From Myxococcales bacterium (GTDB taxonomy: Bacteria > Myxococcota_A > UBA9160 > UBA4427): DNA of 57,986 nt. The translations under genes were made by a program, and so were the position numbers. Shown piece after piece: positions 8,193 through 16,376 of this stretch. The stretch's first letter is position 1. Every line of letters starts with the position of its first letter. The notes beneath the pieces are model-generated. The model saw only the letters and a list, made by a program, of their open reading frames with translations, had not been told where the DNA came from and ran no database searches. The stretch is taken from positions 1 through 57,986 of the forward strand of contig JADFNE010000026.1 in assembly GCA_022563535.1 (NCBI GenBank), in the 5' to 3' direction.

Positions 8193-8783
8193 ATGACGGT
8201 GCGAGGTGCTCAACCTCCGGAGACGCCGGGGAGTGATCGCGAGCTGATTCCCAACGGTCTGTTCGGCATGGTGCTGTTCGTATTGGCCGAGGGGATGTTA
8301 TTCGCCGGTCTGATCAGCGCCTTTGAAATCATGCATTCTGCCGCCATAGTCTGGCCACCGCCGGATCAACCCCGGCTCCCGGTGGAAGCCACCGCGTTCA
8401 ACAGTCTGGTGCTACTGACGAGTGGCTTTTTTCTGTTCCGGGCCCATCGGGCCTTCCACCGCGGCGATCGTGGCAATATGCTGCGCCCGATGACCATTGC
8501 GCTGGGGCTCGGCGTCTTTTTCGTGCTCTTTCAGGGGTTCGAATGGATCCAGCTCATCAGTGAGGGATTGACGCTTTCGTCGAGCAGTCTCGGCGGTTTC
8601 TTTTATCTCATAGTGGGGATGCATGCCCTGCACGCCATCGGGGCCATTGGACTGCTCGGATACGCGACCGTTCACTTGCGCCGCGGTTGGCTCACGCCGA
8701 GCTTGTTCGGCGCCACAGAAGTTTTTTGGTTCTTCGTGGTTGCGGTCTGGCCAGTGCTATACGGTGTGGTTTATTTGCGATGA
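8193..8783 (+). CDS. Cytochrome c oxidase subunit III (second copy)
   Basis: A second heme-copper oxidase subunit III, about 196 aa with five hydrophobic segments: GLFGMVLFVLAEGMLFAGL, LVLLTSGFFLFRAH, FFVLFQGFEWIQLISEG, FFYLIVGMHALHAIG and the terminal FWFFVVAVWPVLYGVVYL. ATG 8193 is preferred over ATG 8181 because GGAGGG (8183-8188) lies between them at suitable spacing for 8193. Its stop overlaps the next start (ATGA at 8780-8783), so translation is probably coupled. It may be an alternative or additional structural subunit. Confidence 0.88.
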   Translation: MTVRGAQPPETPGSDRELIPNGLFGMVLFVLAEGMLFAGLISAFEIMHSAAIVWPPPDQPRLPVEATAFNSLVLLTSGFFLFRAHRAFHRGDRGNMLRPMTIALGLGVFFVLFQGFEWIQLISEGLTLSSSSLGGFFYLIVGMHALHAIGAIGLLGYATVHLRRGWLTPSLFGATEVFWFFVVAVWPVLYGVVYLR

Positions 8784-9136
8784 AGAGCGCGATGAAGAGC
8801 GCGATGAAGATTGCGATGCAAAGAACTTCGACTCTCAACGGGATCTCGGGAGCCTGCGCTGCCGGCGTGCTGATCGCGCCCGGCATCAGTGCTGCCTGTT
8901 CGGTGTGCATGACGGGTCGCGAGGACGAGACCCGCATCGCATTCGAACTCATGACGGCCTTCATGACCGTGATCCCGTTCGTGTTGGCGGGCGGGGTTTT
9001 CTGGTGGCTGCGCGACCGCCTGAAAGAGATCGAAGCCGGTCATGAGCGGGCTCGCGCGGCCAGCATCGAAGACCATTCTCGCGACAGCCGGCTCGCTTCG
9101 GGGTTCGTCGCGGTCAAAGCCGCCGGCGATCGCTAG
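8780..9136 (+). CDS. Small membrane protein with CxxC, last gene of the oxidase operon
   Basis: 118 aa of unknown function. A short N-terminal hydrophobic segment (GACAAGVLIAPGISAAC) leads into CSVCMTGREDETR, then one strong transmembrane helix (MTAFMTVIPFVLAGGVFWWL) and a charged cytoplasmic tail. Small proteins with a Cys-x-x-Cys just after a signal-like segment are seen next to oxidase genes in other phyla, where a copper-handling role has been suggested. The first codons are a tandem repeat (ATGAAGAGCGCG twice, then a variant), giving several in-frame ATGs. The start chosen overlaps the preceding stop. Confidence 0.7.
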   Translation: MKSAMKSAMKIAMQRTSTLNGISGACAAGVLIAPGISAACSVCMTGREDETRIAFELMTAFMTVIPFVLAGGVFWWLRDRLKEIEAGHERARAASIEDHSRDSRLASGFVAVKAAGDR

Positions 9137-9231
9137 CCCACGCCTTCGCGCCGTCCCCCTGGGACGCCCCACACCCAGACAGATCGTTCGATAGACTCTG
9201 GCCGACGCTTTTCTCACTGCCCGGGGGACCG

Positions 9232-10230
9232 ATGTCCAGCCCGCACGCCAGCACCGCTGCAACCTCACCGAGGTCGTCGAACGCGACGCGGGAGCGGATA
9301 CTCGATGAGGCCGAGGTACTGTTCGCGAACAGTGGGTTCGCCGGCACCAGCGTGCGCGATATCGCCACCGCCGCGGGTTTGACGCCGGCCAGTCTCTACA
9401 ACCATTTTTCGAACAAGGACGCGCTGTACCGGGCCGTGCTAGCGCGAGGTGTAGAACCCCTGATCGAGCGACTCGGTCAACTCTCCGAAAGCCAGGATCT
9501 GCGCGAGACCGCACCCCACATCATTGAAGGCGTGATGGAACATCTCGCCGCGCATTCGCATCTTCCGCGCTTGATCGCACTCGAAGCCGCCACCGGGGGT
9601 GAGCATCTGAGCGAACTCGCCAGGGATTGGATTCGCCCGATGATCGAGCGAGGCAAGGCGGCGATCGAGAGCGAGTGGGCAGCCGGTCATTCGCCGTGGA
9701 CGCCCGACGAGGCCTCGCTGGTGATCACCGCCTGGTTGCACCTCGTCTTCGGTCATTTCTCGATGGCGCCGCTGTTGAAGGAAGTCCTCGGACGAGATCC
9801 GCTTTCCAAGGAATGTCTCGCGGATCAATCTCGCTTCCTGCTCAAACTGGCGCGCGTCATGGCCATGCCCCGGGAACGTAGAGTCGGAGAAAACCGAACC
9901 ATGACGGATCTCGCCTCGCGGGATTTCGTGCCGTTTACGAGCAAAACGCCGACGCTGAAAGGCGAACCCCTCAGCTCCCTCGCGAAGCAACTGGGCAATG
10001 ACTGGGCGGTGATCGAGGACCATCATCTCGAGAAACGCTACGGGTTCACAAATTTTCGCGATGCGTTGGCGTTCACCAATCGTGTGGGCGAACTCGCCGA
10101 GAGCATGAATCACCACCCGGATGTCGAGTTGGGTTGGGGGCGCGTCAAACTCACGATCTGGAGTCACGACGCCGGTGGGTTGACCGAGTCTGACTTCATC
10201 TGGGCCGCCAAGGCGGACGCGTTGCTCTGA
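9232..10230 (+). CDS. TetR-family regulator fused to pterin-4a-carbinolamine dehydratase
   Basis: A 332-aa fusion. Residues about 18-65 form a TetR helix-turn-helix (RILDEAEVLFANSGFAGTSV, then LTPASLYNHFSNKDALY), and residues to about 215 are a TetR ligand/dimer domain. The C-terminal 110 residues are a complete PCD/DCoH domain, with the signature NHHPDVELGWGRVKLTIWSH containing the catalytic His residues and GGLTESDF. PCD recycles pterin cofactor for aromatic amino-acid hydroxylases, and in animals it also binds the transcription factor HNF1. The frame is uninterrupted. An internal ATG at 9901, with GGAG 11 bases before it, could also give a free 109-aa dehydratase. No pterin-dependent hydroxylase is nearby. 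Confidence 0.88.
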   Translation: MSSPHASTAATSPRSSNATRERILDEAEVLFANSGFAGTSVRDIATAAGLTPASLYNHFSNKDALYRAVLARGVEPLIERLGQLSESQDLRETAPHIIEGVMEHLAAHSHLPRLIALEAATGGEHLSELARDWIRPMIERGKAAIESEWAAGHSPWTPDEASLVITAWLHLVFGHFSMAPLLKEVLGRDPLSKECLADQSRFLLKLARVMAMPRERRVGENRTMTDLASRDFVPFTSKTPTLKGEPLSSLAKQLGNDWAVIEDHHLEKRYGFTNFRDALAFTNRVGELAESMNHHPDVELGWGRVKLTIWSHDAGGLTESDFIWAAKADALL

Positions 10231-10300
10231 GCTGCGGCGCCCATTCAGTCTTGTTGACAATTTCTATTCGACGAGCGCAGGCCGCCAGGCTTCTAGCCGA

Positions 10301-10594
10301 TCAGCCCTCGTGATAGGTGGTGTGGCTGGGTCGGCCGGCGAGCACGTTCGCAAGGCCCCAACTCGTGACCTTCTTGAAGGATTCCGAGGCGATGAAATCA
10401 TTGAAGGCCGATTCGTCCTGCCAGCGGGACACGATCAAGTACTGAGCGCTCTCCTTGATGTCCACTCGCCGGAAGATCTGCGAGTTGTCGTGGCCCTCGG
10501 CTCCGTTCATGATGTCGAGAACTTTCTTGCAGGCGCTCTCGAATACTTCTTCTTTGCCGCTGATGACGTCGTAGTTCATTCCGATAGTAACCAT
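10301..10594 (-). CDS. Antibiotic-biosynthesis-monooxygenase (ABM) domain protein
   Basis: 97-aa single-domain protein of the dimeric alpha/beta-barrel ABM superfamily: an N-terminal strand (MVTIGMNYDVISGKE), a central helix (FESACKKVLDIM), the strand QYLIVSRWQDESAFNDF, and SFKKVTSW near the end. Members include heme-degrading and quinone-forming oxygenases as well as many proteins without known activity. The residues seen do not decide the function. The start gives the family's usual length, and the longer frame upstream is antisense to the next gene. Confidence 0.75.
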   Translation of the reverse strand: MVTIGMNYDVISGKEEVFESACKKVLDIMNGAEGHDNSQIFRRVDIKESAQYLIVSRWQDESAFNDFIASESFKKVTSWGLANVLAGRPSHTTYHEG

Positions 10595-10666
10595 GGCGCA
10601 GAGGGTAGCGCCGAATAGTCGTGCCGCGAGATGCGAGAATGGGCTCGCGGTGCAATCCTCTAGGGA

Positions 10667-11509
10667 ATGACTGCGAAACACGCGCGCGAGCAATTTTTCG
10701 CCCTGATTCAACGCCGCGATGCTGCGATTGATCTGGCGGAAGCCTGCTTCTGGATTTCTGCCGAAGCGAACCCGGCGCTCGACGTGGAGCGCTATCAAGC
10801 CAGGCTCCTCGATCTGGCCGACGGAGTGCGTTCGCGGCTGCTGGCTTCGAACCCACTCGAAGAAAGAGTCGCGCTGCTCACCCAGTATCTTTTTGCCGAA
10901 GAAAAGTTTCGCGGCAACCGCGGCGACTTCTACGATCCGGGCAACAGCTATCTGGACTGCGTGCTCGATCGTCGTACCGGTATCCCCATCACGCTCTCGA
11001 TTCTCTGGCTGGCCGTGGCGCAGCGACTCGAAATTCCAGCCTATGGAGTGGGCTTTCCTGGGCACTTCCTGGTCGGGGTTACGGGCGAGACGCCCGGGGA
11101 TTCGCCGATCTTCGTGGACGCATTCTCCGGAACGTTATTGAGCTCCGACGACTGTCGGGCGCGTCTGCACGATATGTCGGACGGTGAGATTCGCTTCGAA
11201 CCCAGCATGCTCGCGGCGACGAGCCCGCGCCAGATTCTCTCGCGGGTGTTGCGCAATCTGAAGCAGATTCACATTCAGGCTTCAGACTTTCGGCAGGCGA
11301 TCACTTGTATCGATCGCATCCTCATGTTGGAGCCCGATCAAGCGAGCGAGCTGCGGGATCGCGGGCTGCTGCACCGCGCGCTCGAGTGCTGGACTTCGGC
11401 GCGAGAAGATCTCGAGCGCTTCGTCGCGCTCGCTCCCGACGCGGCGGGGGAGGTGGGGCTGCGCAACGTTCTCGAGGAACTGCAAGATCGCACCGCGCAC
11501 ATTCACTAG
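10667..11509 (+). CDS. SirB1/YchA family protein (transglutaminase-like plus TPR)
   Basis: 280 aa. The N-terminal two thirds match the SirB1 transglutaminase-like domain: LDCVLDRRTGIPITLSILWL, AYGVGFPGHFLV and IFVDAFSGTLL occupy the usual Cys, His and Asp positions (C in YLDCVLD, H in FPGHF, D in FVDAF). The C-terminal part is TPR-like (IQASDFRQAITCIDRILMLE, then CWTSAREDLERFVAL). In gammaproteobacteria the gene lies in the prmC-sirB operon, but its biochemical role is unsettled. Here it stands alone, convergent with the metallophosphoesterase gene. Confidence 0.85.
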   Translation: MTAKHAREQFFALIQRRDAAIDLAEACFWISAEANPALDVERYQARLLDLADGVRSRLLASNPLEERVALLTQYLFAEEKFRGNRGDFYDPGNSYLDCVLDRRTGIPITLSILWLAVAQRLEIPAYGVGFPGHFLVGVTGETPGDSPIFVDAFSGTLLSSDDCRARLHDMSDGEIRFEPSMLAATSPRQILSRVLRNLKQIHIQASDFRQAITCIDRILMLEPDQASELRDRGLLHRALECWTSAREDLERFVALAPDAAGEVGLRNVLEELQDRTAHIH

Positions 11510-11554
11510 ACACGGTTCCGACGGTTCCTGCAACGAGAATGGTGCGCCGAATAC

Positions 11555-12754
11555 CTACGCGGATGGTGCCGATGAATCCGATCGGGTGGATCGAAGCGTG
11601 AGCTCCGTGATCTCGGATCGGGTGCCGAGGCGCATCGGGGGACCCCAGAAGCCCGTGCCACAGCTTACGTACAGCTGGCTTGCACCGGCGCGGTAGTGAC
11701 CCGCCACCCAGGGCACCGACGCTCGCACGACCCAGCGAAACGGCCAGATTTGTCCGCCGTGAGTGTGACCGGAGAGCTGGAGGCCGACGCGTTCTTTGCT
11801 GGCGCGTTTGAAAGTCGATGGATCGTGGGCGAGCAATACGACGGCCCGATCGGGGTCAACTTTGCTCAGGGCGAGGCTGAGGTCTTCGCCGCCGCCGCCA
11901 TCCAGCATGGCGCCATGGGGATCATCGACGCCGACCAGTTCGAATTGCGCTCCATCGCTGCCGATGCTGACCGATCGATTGCGCAACGTGTGCCATCCGT
12001 ACGAAGTGAGCAGCGATACCCAGTCGTCCGCGCCGGAATAGAAATCGTGGTTTCCGGTGACGAAATAGATGCCGTGGTCTGCGCGCAGCCCGCGGAACGG
12101 TTCGACCTGGCTCGCAATGCGCTTGACTCTGCCGTCGACCAGATCCCCAGTGACGACGATCAGGTCTGGCTCGAGCGCGTTTACGCGTTCGGTCACCAGA
12201 GCCGAAAACCGTTCGTCGAGCAACGGCCCGATGTGAACGTCTGAGATCTGGACGATGCGAAAGCCTTCGAGCGACTCGGGAAATCGTTCGAGGGCGATCT
12301 CGATTCGTTTTGTGATCGGGGGTTCGAGGCCGATTCGCAGGGCGGCCAGCGAAGCCACCAGGGTGACCCCGACAACGAGCAGAGCGCGTCCGCGAAGGAA
12401 GGGGAGTGATGTGAAGAGATCTCTTGACTCGGTTGCGAAAAGCGTCAGCACGCCGGTTGCGAGATCGAAGAAGGCGGTCGTGAGGAACAGGTAGAAGAGC
12501 ACGCCCAGCCACACGTACGCGGTCCAGGACAGTCCCTTGGAGATCACCCCCAGACGCCGTCTCAAGAAGCCCTGAGCGATCAATGCGCCCAGACCCAGGG
12601 CCATCGTCGCAACCGCGACTCCCGCAACACCAGGGGGCCAGGAGGGATCGAGTGCGATGCGTTTCACAATGTAATAGTGCGCGCCGCCCAGCACCGAGAG
12701 AAAGATCACGAGAAACATCATCCCCGCGACGAACTTGCGATTAGGCAATTTCAT
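11555..12754 (-). CDS. Membrane-anchored metallophosphoesterase (YkuE/YaeI-like)
   Basis: 399-aa protein with four N-terminal hydrophobic helices (through about residue 150) and a C-terminal calcineurin-like phosphoesterase domain. Metal-binding motifs seen in order: QISDVHIG (D-x-H), VTGDLVDG (GD), GNHDFYSG (GNH-D/E) and SGHTHGGQIW (GH-x-H). Proteins of this layout hydrolyse phospho-ester or pyrophosphate bonds, some in lipid A precursors such as UDP-2,3-diacylglucosamine. The substrate here is not determinable. The ATG at 12754 (MKLPNRKF) starts just before the first helix, while the longer frame upstream lacks coding character. Confidence 0.88.
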   Translation of the reverse strand: MKLPNRKFVAGMMFLVIFLSVLGGAHYYIVKRIALDPSWPPGVAGVAVATMALGLGALIAQGFLRRRLGVISKGLSWTAYVWLGVLFYLFLTTAFFDLATGVLTLFATESRDLFTSLPFLRGRALLVVGVTLVASLAALRIGLEPPITKRIEIALERFPESLEGFRIVQISDVHIGPLLDERFSALVTERVNALEPDLIVVTGDLVDGRVKRIASQVEPFRGLRADHGIYFVTGNHDFYSGADDWVSLLTSYGWHTLRNRSVSIGSDGAQFELVGVDDPHGAMLDGGGGEDLSLALSKVDPDRAVVLLAHDPSTFKRASKERVGLQLSGHTHGGQIWPFRWVVRASVPWVAGHYRAGASQLYVSCGTGFWGPPMRLGTRSEITELTLRSTRSDSSAPSA

Positions 12755-12868
12755 TGGCCGTCCATGATTTTTACAGCGCGTATTCGTTTCGGGATATAGC
12801 ACGACTTGTCCCGAGATTCGGCGCGCGGGTTCACAATCCGATATGCTCGCCGGCAAACGAGGATTGCA

Positions 12869-13234
12869 ATGCCCCCCCGACAGTCAGATCCGCGACCAAT
12901 CTTCCATATCCCGCAGCAGGGCGAATCAGTCGCGCTCTTTTCGCTGGGCCAGCTGATCCGTCACAAGCGTTTCGGTTATCGCGGGGTGGTGGTCGACGTG
13001 GACGCGACCTTCCAGTTGACCAACGAGTGGTACGATCAGATCGCGCGCTCTCGACCTCCGAAAGATCAACCCTGGTATCACGTGCTGGTCGACGAATCCG
13101 ACACCACGACCTACGTTGCAGAGCGCCATCTGCAAGGAGAAACGTCGATGGAGCCGATCCGACATCCGCTCCTCATCCAGTATTTTTCCCGCTTTCGCGA
13201 CGGTCGCTACGAAGTCGATTCCCAGGCCAACTGA
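12869..13234 (+). CDS. hspQ: Heat-shock protein HspQ (YccV-like)
   Basis: 121 aa matching the HspQ/YccV hemimethylated-DNA-binding fold: FSLGQLIRHKRFGYRGVVVDVD, WYDQIARSRPPKDQPWYHVLVD and TTYVAERHL are hallmark segments. In E. coli HspQ is a specificity factor of the Lon protease and was first described as binding hemimethylated oriC DNA. The ATG at 12869 has AGGA five bases upstream (12860-12863). It is divergent from the metallophosphoesterase gene, sharing a 114-base promoter region. Confidence 0.93.
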   Translation: MPPRQSDPRPIFHIPQQGESVALFSLGQLIRHKRFGYRGVVVDVDATFQLTNEWYDQIARSRPPKDQPWYHVLVDESDTTTYVAERHLQGETSMEPIRHPLLIQYFSRFRDGRYEVDSQAN

Positions 13235-13266
13235 TCCCGGAGCGCAGACTCCCAGTGCACTCCAAC

Positions 13267-13767
13267 TTAGTGCACCGTGATGTTGATGACCTTTGAAGAC
13301 AGCGGTGGGTTGTGGGGAATGTGTCGATAGTCACCGAGCAGTAGTTGCAAGGTGTGCTTGCCCGGCTTGAGTTCGAGACTCACCTGGGTCTGTCCGCCGC
13401 CGAAGTGTCGATGGTTGGCGTCCTTCGGAATCGCAAACTCGAGATTCGGTAGCGGTACGTCGACGATCAAATGGTGATGCCCGGTTTTTTCCCTGTCTAC
13501 ACCGGCTGGTGCGACGCCCATGCCGGCCAGACCGAATTTTACGATCACAGGGCTCGTCACCATGTCCCCGTCCTTCGGTGAGATGATTTCCAGGTTGGCG
13601 CCCTTGGCAGAAGGCGTCACGTCGCCCTTCATCGGCTCATTGGCTCCGAGTAGATTGGGGAAACCGAGCGCGAGGGCCAGAATCGAGATCATCGTTGAAG
13701 CTCGAGATCTCGCGGCCCGGGGCGAGGCGGCTGGTACTGAAATTGGGTTGCCTTTTCTCGTGATCAT
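13267..13767 (-). CDS. Exported DUF4399-type protein
   Basis: 166 aa with an N-terminal hydrophobic segment (STMISILALALGFPNLLGA) likely to be a signal peptide or anchor after a long basic n-region. The remainder matches DUF4399: ISPKDGDMVTSPVIVKFGLAGMGVAPAG, GHHHLIVDVPLP, HRHFGGGQTQVSLELKPG and HTLQLLLGDYRHIPH. The several conserved His residues suggest metal binding, but no function is established. The start at 13767 is well supported by GGAGGA about six bases upstream on the minus strand. Confidence 0.83.
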   Translation of the reverse strand: MITRKGNPISVPAASPRAARSRASTMISILALALGFPNLLGANEPMKGDVTPSAKGANLEIISPKDGDMVTSPVIVKFGLAGMGVAPAGVDREKTGHHHLIVDVPLPNLEFAIPKDANHRHFGGGQTQVSLELKPGKHTLQLLLGDYRHIPHNPPLSSKVINITVH

Positions 13768-13872
13768 GTTGTTTCCTCCGCGCGCGAGCATACCGACTCC
13801 TGCCGGAATTGTGCAATTTTGATTGCGTCTATGGGGCTACACTGGGAGCCGGGTCACTCGAAACCCAGAGGA

Positions 13873-14757
13873 ATGGCGACCGTGAATCTTCATCTGATCG
13901 ACGGCACCTACGAATTGTATCGCTCGTACTACGGCGCACCCAAGGCCCGCGGGCCAAAGGGAAACGAGGTCGGTGCGGTGCGAGGGCTGCTGCGCTCGAT
14001 GATGGCGCTGTTGCGCAGCGACGACGTCAGCCATGTTGCGATCGCCTTTGATCACGTGATCGAGTCCTTTCGCAACCAAATGTTCGACGGTTACAAGACG
14101 GGGGAGGGGATCGAGCCCGAACTGTGGGCGCAATTCTCATTGGCGGAGCGCGCTGCGGAAACCCTCGGGATGGTGGTGTGGCCTATGGTCGAATTCGAGG
14201 CAGACGATGCGATCGCCACCGCGATCGAGCGCTTCAAGAAAGTCGCTGGGGTCGAACGGATCTACATCTGTTCGCCGGACAAAGATCTCGCCCAATGTGT
14301 GGAGGGCGAGCGAGTCGTGCTCTTCGATCGCATGCGGGACCGCATCATCGACGAAAAGGGCGTCTGGGAAAAGTGGGGTGTGGGGCCGCAGTCCATCCCC
14401 GATCTTTTGGGCCTGATGGGGGATCGCGCCGACGGGATCCCCGGGATCCCGCGCTGGGGCCAGAAGTCGTGCGCGAGTGTCCTGAGCGTGTACGGCAGCA
14501 TCGAGAATATTCCCGAAGACGTCGAAGCATGGAACCTGACGGTTCGCGGAGCCAAGGCTCTTTCGGAAAATCTCAACGCCCAGCGCGAGGAGGCAGCCCT
14601 CTACAAGAAACTCGCGATCTTGCGGCGAGATGTGCCTTTGGACGAAACGCTGTCGGATCTCGAGTGGAAGGGCGCCCGTCGCGACGAACTCAACGAATTT
14701 CTGACGGAGATCGGAGCGGAACGGGAACTTGCGCGGGTGACTCGATTTCAAGAATAG
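13873..14757 (+). CDS. Free-standing 5'-3' exonuclease (PolA N-domain/FEN family)
   Basis: About 294 aa covering only the 5' nuclease domain of DNA polymerase I. Acidic metal ligands are visible in LIDGTYELYRSYYG, IAFDHVIESFRNQMFDGYKTG, EFEADDAIATAI and SPDKDLAQCV. The helix-hairpin-helix region reads LLGLMGDRADGIPGIPRWGQKSC. Such proteins remove RNA primers or flaps. AGAGGA (13867-13872) directly precedes ATG 13873, so the in-frame GTG at 13882, at better spacing, may be the real start. It is convergent with the metallo-beta-lactamase-fold gene. Confidence 0.9.
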   Translation: MATVNLHLIDGTYELYRSYYGAPKARGPKGNEVGAVRGLLRSMMALLRSDDVSHVAIAFDHVIESFRNQMFDGYKTGEGIEPELWAQFSLAERAAETLGMVVWPMVEFEADDAIATAIERFKKVAGVERIYICSPDKDLAQCVEGERVVLFDRMRDRIIDEKGVWEKWGVGPQSIPDLLGLMGDRADGIPGIPRWGQKSCASVLSVYGSIENIPEDVEAWNLTVRGAKALSENLNAQREEAALYKKLAILRRDVPLDETLSDLEWKGARRDELNEFLTEIGAERELARVTRFQE

Positions 14758-14788
14758 CTTCGCGACGGCGGCGCATTGACCCCGCGAA

Positions 14789-15490
14789 CTATTGCCCCAT
14801 GAAGTTCAGGAACACTTCGAGCGACGTGACCCGCAACATGGGGTTGGTCGCTTTTTGCTCTCCCATCGTGGATTGGCCTTCGGAGGAGTAGAGATGTCCG
14901 GGAAACAGCAGGGTCTCGTCCGGAAGCTTCTTCAACGTGTGGTTCAGGCTGTGGTACATCGCTTCGGGATCGCTTCCCGGTAGATCGACCCGGCCGCAGC
15001 TGCCGAGGAAGAGGGTGTCGCCGGAAACCAGCTGGCCGGCTTGATTGGTTTCCTCGATCAGAAAGCACTGGGAACCCGGTGTATGGCCCGGAGTGTGGAT
15101 CAACCTGATGCCGATGCCGCCCAGTTGAATGACATCGCCTCCGTCGTGTGTCACCAGTTCACTTTCGGGAATGCCCGACACCTGAGCAACTCCAGGGGCC
15201 TCGTGCTTGTTGACGTGGACCGGCCCGGGATTGAGTTCGAGAAGTTCGTTCAAGCCGGGGATCGTGTGTCCAAACAAGCTGCCACCGATGTGATCCTGGT
15301 GGTAGTGGGTCACGAGGGAGCCCACGATCGTCATGTCGTCGTTTTTGGCGATGTCGAGCAGCCCCGGGATATCCCAGGCGGGGTCGACGACCATGGCCTC
15401 GCGCGCCGACCGGCTGCCAATCAGGTATACGAAGTTGGCCATCTCGCCCAGTTGAATCTGGCGAAAGTAGAGATCGGATGTTTCGCTCAT
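14789..15490 (-). CDS. Metallo-beta-lactamase-fold hydrolase (glyoxalase II-like)
   Basis: 233 aa. The zinc-binding motif is THYHQDH, with later ligands in HTPGHTPGSQ, SGDTLFLGSCGRVDL and FPGHLYSS. The C-terminal EQKATNPMLR resembles the substrate-binding tail of hydroxyacylglutathione hydrolases. The likely role is thioester or related hydrolysis in the cytoplasm. It is the second gene of a tandem pair with a second glyoxalase II homologue 58 bases upstream, and the two share the EKATNP tail. GAGG about seven bases before ATG 15490 supports the start. Confidence 0.88.
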   Translation of the reverse strand: MSETSDLYFRQIQLGEMANFVYLIGSRSAREAMVVDPAWDIPGLLDIAKNDDMTIVGSLVTHYHQDHIGGSLFGHTIPGLNELLELNPGPVHVNKHEAPGVAQVSGIPESELVTHDGGDVIQLGGIGIRLIHTPGHTPGSQCFLIEETNQAGQLVSGDTLFLGSCGRVDLPGSDPEAMYHSLNHTLKKLPDETLLFPGHLYSSEGQSTMGEQKATNPMLRVTSLEVFLNFMGQ

Positions 15491-15548
15491 CGGCTGGCCT
15501 CGTGTGCGTGTTCTTGTGTGTGGGTCTTGTACGGAATTGTTTTGCGGA

Positions 15549-16307
15549 CTAGAAGTTGTCCTTCAACGTCCGCCGGCGACCCAACTCCTGCGCGTCGCTC
15601 GAACGCATGAACGGGTTGGTCGCCTTTTCTTCGCCGATCGTCGATGGGATGGTCATTTCTGCCGGGGTCGCATCGTGCCAATCGGCAGCGGCGTTCTTTC
15701 GAATTTCGCTCACCCTGGCGAGCTTTTCGGCAATCGCAGCATTGTCGGGTTCCACATGTGCGGCGAAGCGAAGGTTTGCCTCAGTGTATTCATGCCCGCA
15801 GAAGACGCGCATATCGTCGGGAAGGGCGGCGAGTTTTTCGCACAGAGCGGTGTACATCATCTGGGCATCGCCCTCGAACAAGCGACCGCAACCGCCGGCG
15901 AACAGCATGTCGCCACTGAACAGCGCCTTGGCTTCATCGAACACATAGGCGACGTGTCCCATCGTATGGGACGGGATGAAGAGCACCCGCGCGGTCTGCT
16001 GGCCAATTTCGACCGTATCGCCCTCATCCACGCCGTGCGTAAAACCCGCCAGGCGCCCGGAATCGCTGTGATGCCCGTATACCGGCACGTCGTAGCGCTT
16101 GGCGAGTTCGGGGTTGGCCATCGCGTGGTCGGGATGGTGATGGGTCGAAAGGATCTTGCTGACCGTAACCCCGAGCTGTTCGACTCGGCGGATTACCGGG
16201 TCGGCCTCGGGGGCGTCGATGATGGCGGCTTCCCGGGTTTTCTCGCAGATCGCGAGATAGGTGTAGTTGTCGCTGAAGGTCGGAATGCACTCGATTTGTA
16301 AATTCAC
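15549..16307 (-). CDS. gloB: Hydroxyacylglutathione hydrolase (glyoxalase II)
   Basis: 252 aa, GTG start. It hydrolyses S-lactoylglutathione to lactate in methylglyoxal detoxification. Features: FSDNYTYLA, the metal motif STHHHPDHAMAN, HTMGHVAYVF, FSGDMLFAGGCGRLFEG, FCGHEYTEANLRFA and the C-terminal glutathione-binding IGEEKATNPFMRSS. Length and motif order match glyoxalase II closely. Met-Ala replaces the usual Gly-Gly after the HxHxDH motif. It is upstream of the related hydrolase, probably in one transcript. Confidence 0.92.
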   Translation of the reverse strand: MNLQIECIPTFSDNYTYLAICEKTREAAIIDAPEADPVIRRVEQLGVTVSKILSTHHHPDHAMANPELAKRYDVPVYGHHSDSGRLAGFTHGVDEGDTVEIGQQTARVLFIPSHTMGHVAYVFDEAKALFSGDMLFAGGCGRLFEGDAQMMYTALCEKLAALPDDMRVFCGHEYTEANLRFAAHVEPDNAAIAEKLARVSEIRKNAAADWHDATPAEMTIPSTIGEEKATNPFMRSSDAQELGRRRTLKDNF

Positions 16308-16376
16308 GGCCCGAGGTTAGCAGCAAGGAGGGCTGCTAGTCTCCCCATTCGAGGGATGAGTGAAGGAGATTCGACG

